From Amia ocellicauda (Eukaryota; Chordata; Actinopteri; Amiiformes; Amiidae): a DNA stretch of 64,000 bases. Position 1 is the stretch's first letter; the number at the start of each line of letters is the position of its first letter. Of this stretch, positions 53,257 to 64,000 are shown piece after piece. Both the position numbers and the translations under genes were made by a program. The stretch is taken from positions 14,414,501 through 14,478,500 of the forward strand of contig NC_089856.1 of NCBI RefSeq assembly GCF_036373705.1. Direction: 5' to 3'. The notes under the pieces were generated by a model. The model was not told the DNA's origin and searched no databases. It worked only from the letters and a program-made list of their open reading frames with translations.

Positions 53257-55329
53257 TTGGTCAACTTTCTTATGTTTCCTATCTACGCTTGAGGAGCTAC
53301 GTTTGACAACATGCAAGCATTCTGGCTATTCCACTGTCACCCAATGGTGCACAGGTGCTTTGGATGCTGCAAAGAGGCAGAAGTCGACGACTTCCGGGAT
53401 TTCATCATGAACACTAAGACATTGTGGGCATTACTTGTTCATAAGCCTGGGAGTCAAAAGTGAGGCTAATGCACCCTGAGTGGGAGGGCTGTTACGTTTC
53501 ATGGGGATATGGCTCCAGGCTCTAATCGGCTAAGGCTATACTTTCAGGGATCATTTCTGTAGTCTGTGGCTAGAGAAATGCTTTTCTAGACTGAGTGGTC
53601 TTGCTGTCCACGAGGAAGAGTTCGGAGCATTCCTTTCTGAGCACGAGAAGAGCTTCAAACGCTGCTTTCTAGGAGCGATTTGTAGCGATCGATGAGTGTT
53701 TCTGGGTTCTGCATGAAACGGAAGGAAAGGTTTGCAGTCTGAGTGGATTATTTCTTTCTGTCCGAAACAGTCGCAGTTTGTCGTGTGTTCTCCCACAAGT
53801 GGTCAGAAGCAGTCCGTCTTTTTTTGACCGGACCGGGGTTTTCACCGTGTTTTGGATTCCTGGCGTTTGTATGTGCATTCCTGAGCTGTGCTGATTCGTT
53901 GATTGAGATGGATGTCTACATCGTCAGCTGTGTTAGGAGGACGGGAGAGATAGAGAGTGCAGGATCCACCTGTGGTCCCCATGACGATATAAGGGGATGT
54001 AACCGTTGCTCGATGAATACTGCTACAGCCCTTCAGATACGCCATAAGATATCTCCAAATGCTTTTCACAGCAAAAGGGGAGAAAACTAATCGTAGGTCT
54101 TGTCGAGCAGGAAAGTCTTCTGCCAGGTTCTAGGTCATGAGAGAGAGAGTTCTGGACTGTGGGAGCCTGTCATTGAGAGGATCGTGTGCCAGAAGAACCC
54201 GACCTGTAAAAGGGTCGATAGAGTACGTTTTGCATTGACAGAGCCCTCGGCTCCATTTGCAGCACGGCGCTGTATGACTTCTGCCAAATAAGAAAGCACT
54301 GGAAGACGCAGGGCCTTGATAGTCGGCAACAGTTTCTTGTAACTTACTGTCTGTGCCACTGGGAGCCCATGGAGGCTTAACAAAATACGTGTCATGGGAG
54401 GTCGCAACCTCATGCAAGTCAGAACTCTAGCTGCACAAATTCTCACTAATTGCAGTTGATCTACAGTGGTCTTGCGTAGCTTGGCCACTTTCAGCTTTGG
54501 TTCGATCACCTATATTGCAGGGTAGATTAGTTGCGTTATTGGCTGGTCTCTCTTGCCACAGCGTTTGTCATCTTATCGTGGGCTGACGCCTGGCAGATGA
54601 GATTCAATGTGGACAAGTGCAAGGTATTACAGGCAGGTAACAAAAATGTCCACTAGCATTTCACTAGGGGAGGAACACAAGAGGAAGACGTAACGCACGA
54701 GAAAAAACCTAGGCGTTGATGTGGACTCATCACTTTCCCCATCCAAACAATGTGGGGAGGCAATAAGAAAGGCCAACAAAATGCTAGGGTACATTGTCAA
54801 AAGCGTTCAATTTCAAACAAGGGAAGTCATGTTACGACTGCACAATGCACTAGTTAGACCTCATCTGGAATAGTGTGCACAGCGCTTCAAGAAAGAAATC
54901 GCTGCTCTCGAGGCAGTTCAGAGGCGAGCAACCAGACTTTCTCCTGGCTTGAAGGGTATGTCATACTCGGAGAGACTGAGGGATCTGAACCCTTTCACCC
55001 TGGAACAGAGACGACTACGTGGGAACTTGATTTAAGTCTTCAAAATCGTGAAAGGCGGTGACCACATCAAACCAGAGGAGCATTTCCAGATGGGCAGGGA
55101 CGCACGCACCCGGGGACACAAATGAAAATCGGCCTTCGAGGCACACAAGACAGCGAACAGGAGACGCTTCTTCACACAGAGAGTTGTTCCAATCTGGAAC
55201 AAACTCCCCAGCGATGTGGTTGAAGCCCACAATTTGGGAACATTCAAGAACAGACTGGACGTGATCCTTGGATCATCTGGGTATTAACAGACACCAGGCG
55301 AGAACGATGGGTCGAACGGCCTCCTCCCC
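53257..55329 (+). repeat. Macrosatellite unit 8, type c variant
   Basis: Markers AAGCATTCTGGC, GAACACTAAG, GGATTATTTCTTTC, GACGATATAAGG, GACTGCACAATG, TTGATTTAAGTC. Very close to unit 9 over the first about 1,350 bp, suggesting a recent single-unit duplication. Confidence 0.95.
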
Positions 55330-57402
55330 TTGGTCAACTTTCTTATGTTTCCTATCTACGCTTGAGGAGCTACGTTTGACAACATGCAAGCATTCTGGCT
55401 ATTCCACTGTCACCCAATGGTGCACAGGTGCTTTGGATGCTGCAAAGAGGCAGAAGTCGACGACTTCCGGGATTTCATCATGAACACTAAGACATTGTGG
55501 GCATTACTTGTTCATAAGCCTGGGAGTCAAAAGTGAGGCTAATGCACCCTGAGTGGGAGGGCTGTTACGTTTCATGGGGATATGGCTCCAGGCTCTAATC
55601 GGCTAAGGCTATACTTTCAGGGATCATTTCTGTAGTCTGTGGCTAGAGAAATGCTTTTCTAGACTGAGTGGTCTTGCTGTCCACGAGGAAGAGTTCGGAG
55701 CATTCCTTTCTGAGCACGAGAAGAGCTTCAAACGCTGCTTTCTAGGAGCGATTTGTAGCGATCGATGAGTGTTTCTGGGTTCTGCATGAAACGGAAGGAA
55801 AGGTTTGCAGTCTGAGTGGATTATTTCTTTCTGTCCGAAACAGTCGCAGTTTGTCGTGTGTTCTCCCACAAGTGGTCAGAAGCAGTCCGTCTTTTTTTGA
55901 CCGGACCGGGGTTTTCACCGTGTTTTGGATTCCTGGCGTTTGTATGTGCATTCCTGAGCTGTGCTGATTCGTTGATTGAGATGGATGTCTACATCGTCAG
56001 CTGTGTTAGGAGGACGGGAGAGATAGAGAGTGCAGGATCCACCTGTGGTCCCCATGACGATATAAGGGGATGTAACCGTTGCTCGATGAATACTGCTACA
56101 GCCCTTCAGATACGCCATAAGATATCTCCAAATGCTTTTCACAGCAAAAGGGGAGAAAACTAATCGTAGGCCTTGTCGAGCAGGAAAGTCTTCTGCCAGG
56201 TTCTAGGTCATGAGAGAGAGAGTTCTGGACTGTGGGAGCCTGTCATTGAGAGGATCGTGTGCCAGAAGAACCCGACCTGTAAAAGGGTCGATAGAGTACG
56301 TTTTGCATTGACAGAGCCCTCGGCTCCATTTGCAGCACTGCGCTGTATGACTTCTGCCAAATAAGAAAGCACTGGAAGACGCAGGGCCTTGATAGTCGGC
56401 AACAGTTTCTTGTAACTTACTGTCTGTGCCACTGGGAGCCCATGGAGGCTTAACAAAATACGTGTCATGGGAGGTCGCAACCTCATGCAAGTCAGAACTC
56501 TAGCTGCACAAATTCTCACTAATTGCAGTTGATCTACAGTGGTCTTGCGTAGCTTGGCCACTTTCAGCTTTGGTTCGATCACCTATATTGCAGGGTAGAT
56601 TAGTTGCGTTATTGGCTGGTCTCTCTTGCCACAGCGTTTGTCATCTTATCGTGGGCTGATGCCTGGCAGATGAGATTTAATGTGGACAAGTGCAAGGTAT
56701 TACAGGCAGGTAACAAAAATGTCCACTAGCATTTCACTAGGGGAGGAACACAAGAGGAAGACGTAACGCACGAGACAAAACCTAGGCGTTGATGTGGACT
56801 CATCACTTTCCCCATCCAAACAATGTGGGGAGGCAATAAGAAAGGCCAACAAAATGCTAGGGTACATAGTCAAAAGCGTTCAATTTCAAACAAGGGAAAT
56901 CATGTTACGACTATACAATGCACTAGTTAGACCTCATCTGGAATAGTGTGCACAGCGCTTCAAGAAAGAAATTGCTGCTCTCGAGGCAGTTCAGAGGCGA
57001 GCAACTAGACTTTCTCCTGGCTTGAAGGCTATGTCATACTCGGAGAGACTGATGGATCTGAACCCTTTCACCCTGGAACAGAGACGACTACGTGGGAACT
57101 TGATTCAAGTCTTCAAAATCGTGAAAGGCGGTGACCACATCAAACCAGAGGAGCATTTCCAGATGGGCAGGGACGCACGCACCCGGGGACAAAAATGAAA
57201 ATCGGCCTTCGAGGCACACAAGACAGCGAACAGGAGACGCTTCTTCACACAGAGAGTTGTTCCAATCTGGAACAAACTCCCCAGCGATGTGGTTGAAGCC
57301 CACAATTTGGGAACATTCAAGAACAGACTGGACGTGATCCTTGGATCGTCTGGGTATTAACAGACACCAGGCGAGAACGATGGGTCGAACGGCCTCATCC
57401 CC
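55330..57402 (+). repeat. Macrosatellite unit 9, recombinant within type c
   Basis: The first part matches unit 8 (AAGCATTCTGGC, GAACACTAAG, GATTATTTC). The last part matches unit 4 (GATGAGATTTAATG, CACGAGACAAAACC, GGGGACAAAAATG, CCTCATCCCC). Private CAGCACTGCGC at about 56334. The switch lies between about 56334 and 56670. Confidence 0.9.
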
Positions 57403-59475
57403 TTGGTCAACTCTATTATGTTTCCTATCTATGCTTGAGGAGCTACGTTTGACAACATGCAAGCATGCTGGCTATTCCACTGTCACCCAATGGTGCACAG
57501 GTGCTTTGGATGCTGCAAAAAGGCAGAAGTCGACGACTTCCGGGATTTCATCATGAACGCTAAGACAATGTGGGCATTACTTGTTCATAAGCCTGGGAGT
57601 CAAAAGTGAGGCTAATGCACCCTGAGTGGGAGGGCTGTTACGTTTCATGGGGATATGGCTCCAGGCTCTAATCGGCTAAGGCTATACTTTCAGGGATCAT
57701 TTCGGTAGTCTGTGGCTAGAGAAATGCTTTTCTAGACTGAGTGGTCTTGCTGTCCACGAGGAAGAGTTCGGAGCATTCCTTTCTGAGCACGAGAAGAGCT
57801 TCAAACGCTGCTTTCTAGGAGCGGTTTGTAGCTATCGATGAGTGTTTCTGGGTTCTGCATGAAACGGAAGGAAAGGTTTGCAGTCTGAGTGGATTATTCC
57901 TTTCTGTCCGAAACAGTCACGGTTTGTCGTCTGTTCTCTCACAAGTGGTCAGAAGCAGTCCGTCTTTTTTTGACCGTTCTGGGGTTTTCACCGTGTTTTG
58001 GATTCCTGGCGTTTGCATGTGCTTTCCTGAGCCGTGCTGATTCGTAGATTGAGATGGATGTCTACATCGTCAGCTGTGTTAGGAGGACGGGAGAGATAGA
58101 GAGTGCAGGATCCACCTGTGGTCCCCATGGCGGTATAAGGGGATGTAACCGTTGCTCGATGAATACTGCTACAGCCCTTCAGATACGCCATAAGATATCT
58201 CCAAATGCTTTTCACAGCAAAAGGGGAGAAAACTAATCGTAGGCCTTGTCGAGCAGGAGGGTCTTCAGCCTGGTTCTAGGTCATGAGAGAGAGAGTTCTG
58301 GAGTCTGGGAGCCTGTCATTGAGAGGATCGAGTGCCAGAAGAACCCGACCTGTAAAAGGGTCGATAGAGTACGTTTTGCATTGACAGAGCCCTCGGCTCC
58401 ATTTGCAGCACGGCGCTGTATGACTTCTGCCAAATAAGAAAGCGCTGGAAGACGCAGAGCCTTGATAGTCGGCAACAGTTTCTTGTAACTTACTGTCTGT
58501 GCCACTGGGAGCCCATGGAGGCTTAACAAAATTCGTGTCATGGGAGGTCGCAACCTCATGCAAGTCAGAACTCTAGCTGCACAATTTCTCACTAATTGCA
58601 GTTGATCTACAGTGGTCTTGCGTAGCTTGGCCACTTTCAGCTTTGGTTCGATCACCTATATTGCAGGGTAGATAAGTTGCGTTATTGGCTGGTCTCTCTT
58701 GCCACAGCGTTTGTCATCTTATCGTGGGCTGACACCTGGCAGATGAGATTCAATGTGGACAAGTGCAAGGTATTACAGGCAGGTAACAAAAATGTCCACT
58801 AGCATTTCACTAGAGGAGGAACACAAGAGGAAGACGTAACGCACGAGAAAAAACCTAGACGTTGATGTGGACTCATCACTTTCCCCATCCAAACAATGTG
58901 GGGAGGCAATAAGAAAGGCCAACAAAATGCTAGGGTACATTGTCAAAAGCGTTCAATTTCAAACAAGGGAAATCATGTTACGACTGTACAATGCACTAGT
59001 TAGACCTCATCTGGAATAGTGTGCACAGCGCGTCAAGAAAGAAATCGCTGCTCTCGAGGCAGTTCAGAGGCGAGCAACCAGACTTTCTCCTGGCTTGAAG
59101 GGTATGTCATACTCGGAGAGACTGAGGGATCTGAACCCTTTCACCCTGGAACAGAGACGACTACGTGGGAACTTGATTCAAGTCTTCAAAATCGTGAAAG
59201 GCGGTGACCACATCAAACCAGAGGAGCTTTTCCAGATGGGCAGGGACGCACGCACCCGGGGACACAAATGAAAATCGGCCTTCGAGGCACACAAGACAGC
59301 GAACAGGAGACGCTTCTTCACACAGAGAGTTGTTCCAATCTGGAACAAACTCCCCAGCGATGTGGTTGAAGCCCACAATTTGGGAACATTCAAGAACAGA
59401 CTGGACGTGATCCTTGGATCGTCTGGGTATTAACAGAAACCAGGCGAGAACGATGGGTCGAACGGCCTCCTCCCC
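57403..59475 (+). repeat. Macrosatellite unit 10, type a
   Basis: Carries the full type a marker set of unit 5, 10,348 bp downstream of it. The few differences seen include GACAATGTGGGC near 57564. Confidence 0.95.
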
Positions 59476-61548
59476 TTGGTCAACTTTCTTATGTTTCCTA
59501 TCTACGCTTGAGGAGCTACGTTTGACAACATGCAAGCATGCTGGCTATTCCACTGTCACCCAATGGTGCACAGGTGCTTTGGATGCTGCAAAGAGGCAGA
59601 AGTCGACGACTTCCGGGATTTCATCATGAACGCTAAGACATTGTGGGCATTACTTGTTCATAAGCCTGGGAGTCAAAAGTGAGGCTAATGCACCCTGAGT
59701 GGGAGGGCTGTTACGTTTCATGGGGATATGGCTCCAGGCTCTAATCGGTTAAGGCTATACTTTCAGGGATCATTTCTGTAGTCTGTGGCTAGAGAAATGC
59801 TTTTCTAGACTGAGTGGTCTTGCTGTCCACGAGGAAGAGTTCGGAGCATTCCCTTCTGAGCACGAGAAGAGCTTCAAACGCTGCTTTCTAGGAGCGGTTT
59901 GTAGCTATCGATGAGTGTTTCTGGGTTCTGCATGAAACGGAAGGAAAGGTTTGCAGTCTGAGTGGATTATTCCTTTCTGTCCGAAACAGTCACAGTTTGT
60001 CGTGTGGTCTCCCACAAGTGGTCAGAAGCAGTCTGTCTTTCTTTGACCGGACCGGGGTTTTCACCGTGTTTTGGATTCCTGGTGTTTGCATGTGCTTTCC
60101 TGAGCCGTGCTGATTCGTAGATTGAGATGAATGTCTACATCGTCAGCTGTGTTAGGAGGACGGGAGATATAGAGAGTGCAGGATCCACCTGTGGTCCCCA
60201 TGGCGGTATAAGGGGATGTAACCGTTGCTCGATGAATACTGCTACAGCCCTTCAGATACGCCATAAGATATCTCCAAATGCTTTTCACAGCAAAAGGGGA
60301 GAAAACTAATCGTAGGCCTTGTCGAGCAGGATAGTCTTCTGCCAGGTTTTAGGTCATGAGAGAGAGAGTTCTGGAGTCTGGGAGCCTGTCATTGAGAGGA
60401 TCGTGTGCCAGAAGAACCCGACCTGTAAAAGGGTCGATAGAGTACGTTTTGCATTGACAGAGCCCTCGGCTCCATTTGCAGCACGGCGCTGTATGACTTC
60501 TGCCAAATAAGAAAGCGCTGGAAGACGCAGAGCCATGATAGTCGGCAACAGTTTCTTGAATCTTACTGTCTGTGCCACTGGGAGCCCATGGAGGCTTAAC
60601 ACAATATGTGTCATGGGAGGTCGCATCCTCATGCAAGTCAGAACTCTAGCTGCACAATTTCTCACTAATTGCAGTTGATCTACAGTGGTCTTGCGTAGCT
60701 TGGCCACTTTCAGCTTTGGTTCGATCACCTATATTGCAGGGTAGATTAGTTGCGTTATTGGCAGGTCTCTCTTGCCACAGCGTTTGTCATCTTATCGTGG
60801 GCTGACGCCTGGCAGATGGAATTCAATGTGGATAAGTGCAAGGTATTACAGGCAGGTAACAAAAATGTCCACTAGCATTTCACTAGAGGAGGAACACAAG
60901 AGGAAGACGTAACGCACGAGAAAAAACCTAGGTGTTGATGTGGACTCATCACTTTCCCCATCCAAACAATGTGGGGAGGCAATAAGAAAGGCCAACAAAA
61001 TGCTAGGGTACATTGTCAAAAGCGTTCAATTTCAAACAAGGGAAGTCATGTTACGACTGTACAATGCACTAGTTAGACCTCAACTGGAATAGTGTGCACA
61101 GCGCTTCAAGAAAGAAATCGCTGCTCTCGAGGCAGTTCAGAGGCGAGCAACCAGACTTTCTCCTGGCTTGAAGGGTATGTCATACTCGGAGAGACTGAGG
61201 GATCTGAACCCTATCACCCTGGAACAGAGACGACTACGTGGGAACTTGATTCAAGTCTTCAAAATCGTGAAAGGCGGTGACCACATCAAACCAGAGGAGC
61301 TTTTCCAGATGGGCAGGGATGCACGCACCCGAGGACACAAATGAAAATCGGCCTTCGAGGCACACAAGACAGCGAACAGGAGACGCTTCTTCACACAGAG
61401 AGTTGTTCCAATCTGGAACAAACTCCCCAGCGATGTGGTTGAAGCCCACAATTTGGGAACATTCAAGAACAGACTGGACGTGATCCTTGGATCATCTGGG
61501 TATTAACAGACACCAGGCGAGAACGATGGGTCGAACGGCCTCCTCCCC
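59476..61548 (+). repeat. Macrosatellite unit 11, type b
   Basis: Type b markers, and CTTGAATCTTACTG shared only with unit 3. Private changes include AACCCTATCACCC (about 61207) and GGGATGCACG. Confidence 0.95.
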
Positions 61549-63621
61549 TTGGTCAACTTTCTTATGTTTCCTATCTACGCTTGAGGAGCTACGTTTGACA
61601 ACATGCAAGCATGCTGGCTATTCCACTGTCACCCAATGGTGCACAGGTGCTTTGGATGCTGCAAAGAGGCAGAAGTCGACGACTACCGGGATTTCATCAT
61701 GAACGCTAAGACATTGTGGGCATTACTTGTTTATAAGCCTGGGAGTCAAAAGTGAGGCTAATGCACCCTGAGTGGGAGGGCTGTTACGTTTCATGGGGAT
61801 ATGGCTCCAGGCTCTAATCGGCTAAGGCTATACTTTCAGGGATCATTTCGGTAGTCTGTGGCTAGAGAAATGCTTTTCTAGACTGAGTGGTCTTGCTGTC
61901 CACGAGGAAGAGTTCGGAGCATTCCTTTCTGAGCACGAGAAAAGCTTCAAACGCTGCTTTCTAGGAGCGGTTTGTAGCTATCGATGAGTGTTTCTGGGTT
62001 CTGCATGAAACGGAAGGAAAGGTTTGCAGTCTGAGTGGATTATTCCTTTCTGTCCGAAACAGTCACGGTTTGTCGTCTGTTCTCTCACAAGTGGTCAGAA
62101 GCAGTCCGTCTTTTTTTGACCGTTCTGGGGTTTTCACCGTGTTTTGGATTCCTGGCGTTTGCATGTGCTTTCCTGAGCCGTGCTGATTCGTAGATTGAGA
62201 TGGATGTCTACATCGTCAGCTGTGTTAGGAGGACGGGAGAGATAGAGAGTGCAGGATCCACCTGTGGTCCCCATGGCGGTATAAGGGGATGTAACCGTTG
62301 CTCGATGAATACTGCTACAGCCCTTCAGATACGCCATAAGATATCTCCAAATGCTTTTCACAGCAAAAGGGGAGAAAACTAATCGTAGGCCTTGTCGAGC
62401 AGGAGGGTCTTCAGCCTGGTTCTAGGTCATGAGAGAGAGAGTTCTGGAGTCTGGGAGCCTGTCATTGAGAGGATCGAGTGCCAGAAGAACCCGACCTGTA
62501 AAAGGGTCGATAGAGTACGTTTTGCATTGACAGAGCCCTCGGCTCCATTTGCAGCACGGCGCTGTATGACTTCTGCCAAATAAGAAAGCGCTGGAAGACG
62601 CAGAGCCTTGATAGTCGGCAACAGTTTCTTGTAACTTACTGTCTGTGCCACTGGGAGCCCATGGAGGCTTAACAAAATTCGTGTCATGGGAGGTCGCAAC
62701 CTCATGCAAGTCAGAACTCTAGCTGCACAATTTCTCACTAATTGCAGTTGATCTACAGTGGTCTTGCGTAGCTTGGCCACTTTCAGCTTTGGTTCGATCA
62801 CCTATATTGCAGGGTAGATAAGTTGCGTTATTGGCTGGTCTCTCTTGCCACAGCGTTTGTCATCTTATCGTGGGCTGACACCTGGCAGATGAGATTCAAT
62901 GTGGACAAGTGCAAGGTATTACAGGCAGGTAACAAAAATGTCCACTAGCATTTCACTAGAGGAGGAACACAAGAGGAAGACGTAACGCACGAGAAAAAAC
63001 CTAGACGTTGATGTGGACTCATCACTTTCCCCATCCAAACAATGTGGGGAGGCAATAAGAAAGGCCAACAAAATGCTAGGGTACATTGTCAAAAGCGTTC
63101 AATTTCAAACAAGGGAAATCATGTTACGACTGTACAATGCACTAGTTAGACCTCATCTGGAATAGTGTGCACAGCGCGTCAAGAAAGAAATCGCTGCTCT
63201 CGAGGCAGTTCAGAGGCGAGCAACCAGACTTTCTCCTGGCTTGAAGGGTATGTCATACTCGGAGAGACTGAGGGATCTGAACCCTTTCACCCTGGAACAG
63301 AGACGACTACGTGGGAACTTGATTCAAGTCTTCAAAATCGTGAAAGGCGGTGACCACATCAAACCAGAGGAGCTTTTCCAGATGGGCAGGGACGCACGCA
63401 CCCGGGGACACAAATGAAAATCGGCCTTCGAGGCACACAAGACAGCGAACAGGAGACGCTTCTTCACACAGAGAGTTGTTCCAATCTGGAACAAACTCCC
63501 CAGCGATGTGGTTGAAGCCCACAATTTGGGAACATTCAAGAACAGACTGGACGTGATCCTTGGATCGTCTGGGTATTAACAGAAACCAGGCGAGAACGAT
63601 GGGTCGAACGGCCTCCTCCCC
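61549..63621 (+). repeat. Macrosatellite unit 12, c/a recombinant
   Basis: Begins with type c markers (ACTACCGGG at about 61683, CTTGTTTATAAG at about 61727) and continues with type a markers from AATCGGCTAAGG (about 61817) and CATTTCGGTAGTC (about 61845) to the end. The crossover is therefore within about 61737-61819. Confidence 0.95.
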
Positions 63622-64000
63622 TTGGTCAACTTTCTTATGTTTCCTATCTACGCTTGAGGAGCTACGTTTGACAACATGCAAGCATGCTGGCTATTCCACT
63701 GTCACCCAATGGTGCACAGGTGCTTTGGATGCTGCAAAGAGGCAGAAGTCGACGACTTCCGGGATTTCATCATGAACGCTAAGACATTGTGGGCATTACT
63801 TGTTCATAAGCCTGGGAGTCAAAAGTGAGGCTAATGCACCCTGAGTGGGAGGGCTGTTACGTTTCATGGGGATATGGCTCCAGGCTCTAATCGGTTAAGG
63901 CTATACTTTCAGGGATCATTTCTGTAGTCTGTGGCTAGAGAAATGCTTTTCTAGACTGAGTGGTCTTGCTGTCCACGAGGAAGAGTTCGGAGCATTCCCT
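63622..64000 (+). repeat. Macrosatellite unit 13, partial, type b so far
   Basis: 379 bp up to the window edge, carrying AATCGGTTAAGG and CATTCCCT like the other type b units. The array continues beyond the window. Confidence 0.9.

Larger units (their letters stand above)
38622..64000. repeat. Macrosatellite array, 2,073-bp unit, over 25 kb, runs off the window
   Basis: The landmark TTGGTCAACTTTCTTATG recurs at 38741, 40824, 42909, 44982, 47055, 49128, 51201, 53257, 55330, 57403, 59476, 61549 and 63622. The last one begins a partial unit. In the two central units the landmark reads TTGGTCAACTCTATTATG. Spacing is 2,073 except for the first two units (2,083 and 2,085, longer GA run) and the seventh (2,056, a 17-bp deletion). 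All units are in direct orientation. Each has: about 1 kb unrecognised sequence, a - strand L2/CR1-like RT C-terminal fragment (offset about 1,020-1,255) and a + strand CR1-like LINE 3' end (offset about 1,295 to the unit end). Frames in the unit are short and conserved only because the units are copies. Confidence 0.97.

Noticed and set aside
42909-64000. Dozens of short frames (60-130 residues) recurring every 2,073 bp as a possible tandem gene family
   Set aside because: They overlap on both strands, start at arbitrary ATGs, change residues freely between units and partly decode LINE fragments with shared stops. They recur only because the DNA is repeated.
38622-64000. Ribosomal or small nuclear RNA gene array
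   Set aside because: The unit length would fit, but I found no 5S internal control region, U1, U2, U4, U5 or U6 signature, nor any rRNA motif.
38622-64000. CRISPR-like periodic array
   Set aside because: The period is 2 kb, the units are homogeneous with no unique spacers, and the context is a vertebrate genome.

Overview
The window is eukaryotic, animal, and most probably from a ray-finned fish. The evidence is a large multi-exon integrin beta gene with vertebrate splice sites, a dense and typically fish-like set of transposons (Tc1-like, hAT, IS630-like, DIRS and Ty3/gypsy fossils, a tRNA-derived SINE) and many dinucleotide and trinucleotide microsatellites. I see no bacterial operons and no CRISPR array.

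Layout. 1-2036: the 3' part of a DIRS-type retrotransposon fossil. 2041-3226: a well-preserved but inactivated Tc1-like DNA transposon. 3227-9160: mostly non-coding, with a possible GC-rich promoter/5' untranslated exon near 4310-4591, a worn Tc1-like remnant and simple repeats. 9167-28478 (+): one host gene, an integrin beta chain that I read as itgb7. I place 15 coding exons by splice consensus and reading phase. Together they give 2,364 nt (787 residues), with signal peptide, PSI, betaI domain with intact metal sites, I-EGF repeats, short beta-tail, transmembrane helix and a tail with two NPxF motifs. Its introns are loaded with elements. The 10-kb intron 6 holds a nest: hAT-like sequence split by a Ty3/gypsy fossil (14001-21209), which is itself interrupted by an LTR of another retrotransposon. 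Intron 8 holds a Tc1-like element inside an older MITE-like element. 28479-29380 is the likely 3' UTR, with a hAT MITE and a perfect 66-bp palindrome.

30 kb to 37.6 kb is a graveyard of one IS630/Tc1/mariner-superfamily DNA transposon. There are four damaged copies in both orientations, and at least three show the transposase interrupted by spliceosomal-type introns. Among them lie a 466-bp MITE, a solo LTR with a clean target duplication and a tRNA-derived SINE with a 13-bp target duplication.

From 38622 to the right edge (over 25 kb) the window is a macrosatellite: 12 complete copies and two partial ones of a unit of 2,073 bp in direct orientation. Each unit carries the 3' end of a CR1-like LINE on the + strand and an L2/CR1-like reverse-transcriptase C-terminal fragment on the - strand, joined by about 1 kb of sequence I do not recognise. 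Length is almost invariant. Sequence variants sort into families that recur in an a-b-c order (higher-order repeat of about 6.2 kb), and some units are visible recombinants. I see no intact gene in the unit. This array is the most unusual object in the window.

Only the integrin gene is supported as a functional host protein-coding gene. All other coding-like sequence is mobile-element relic or satellite.
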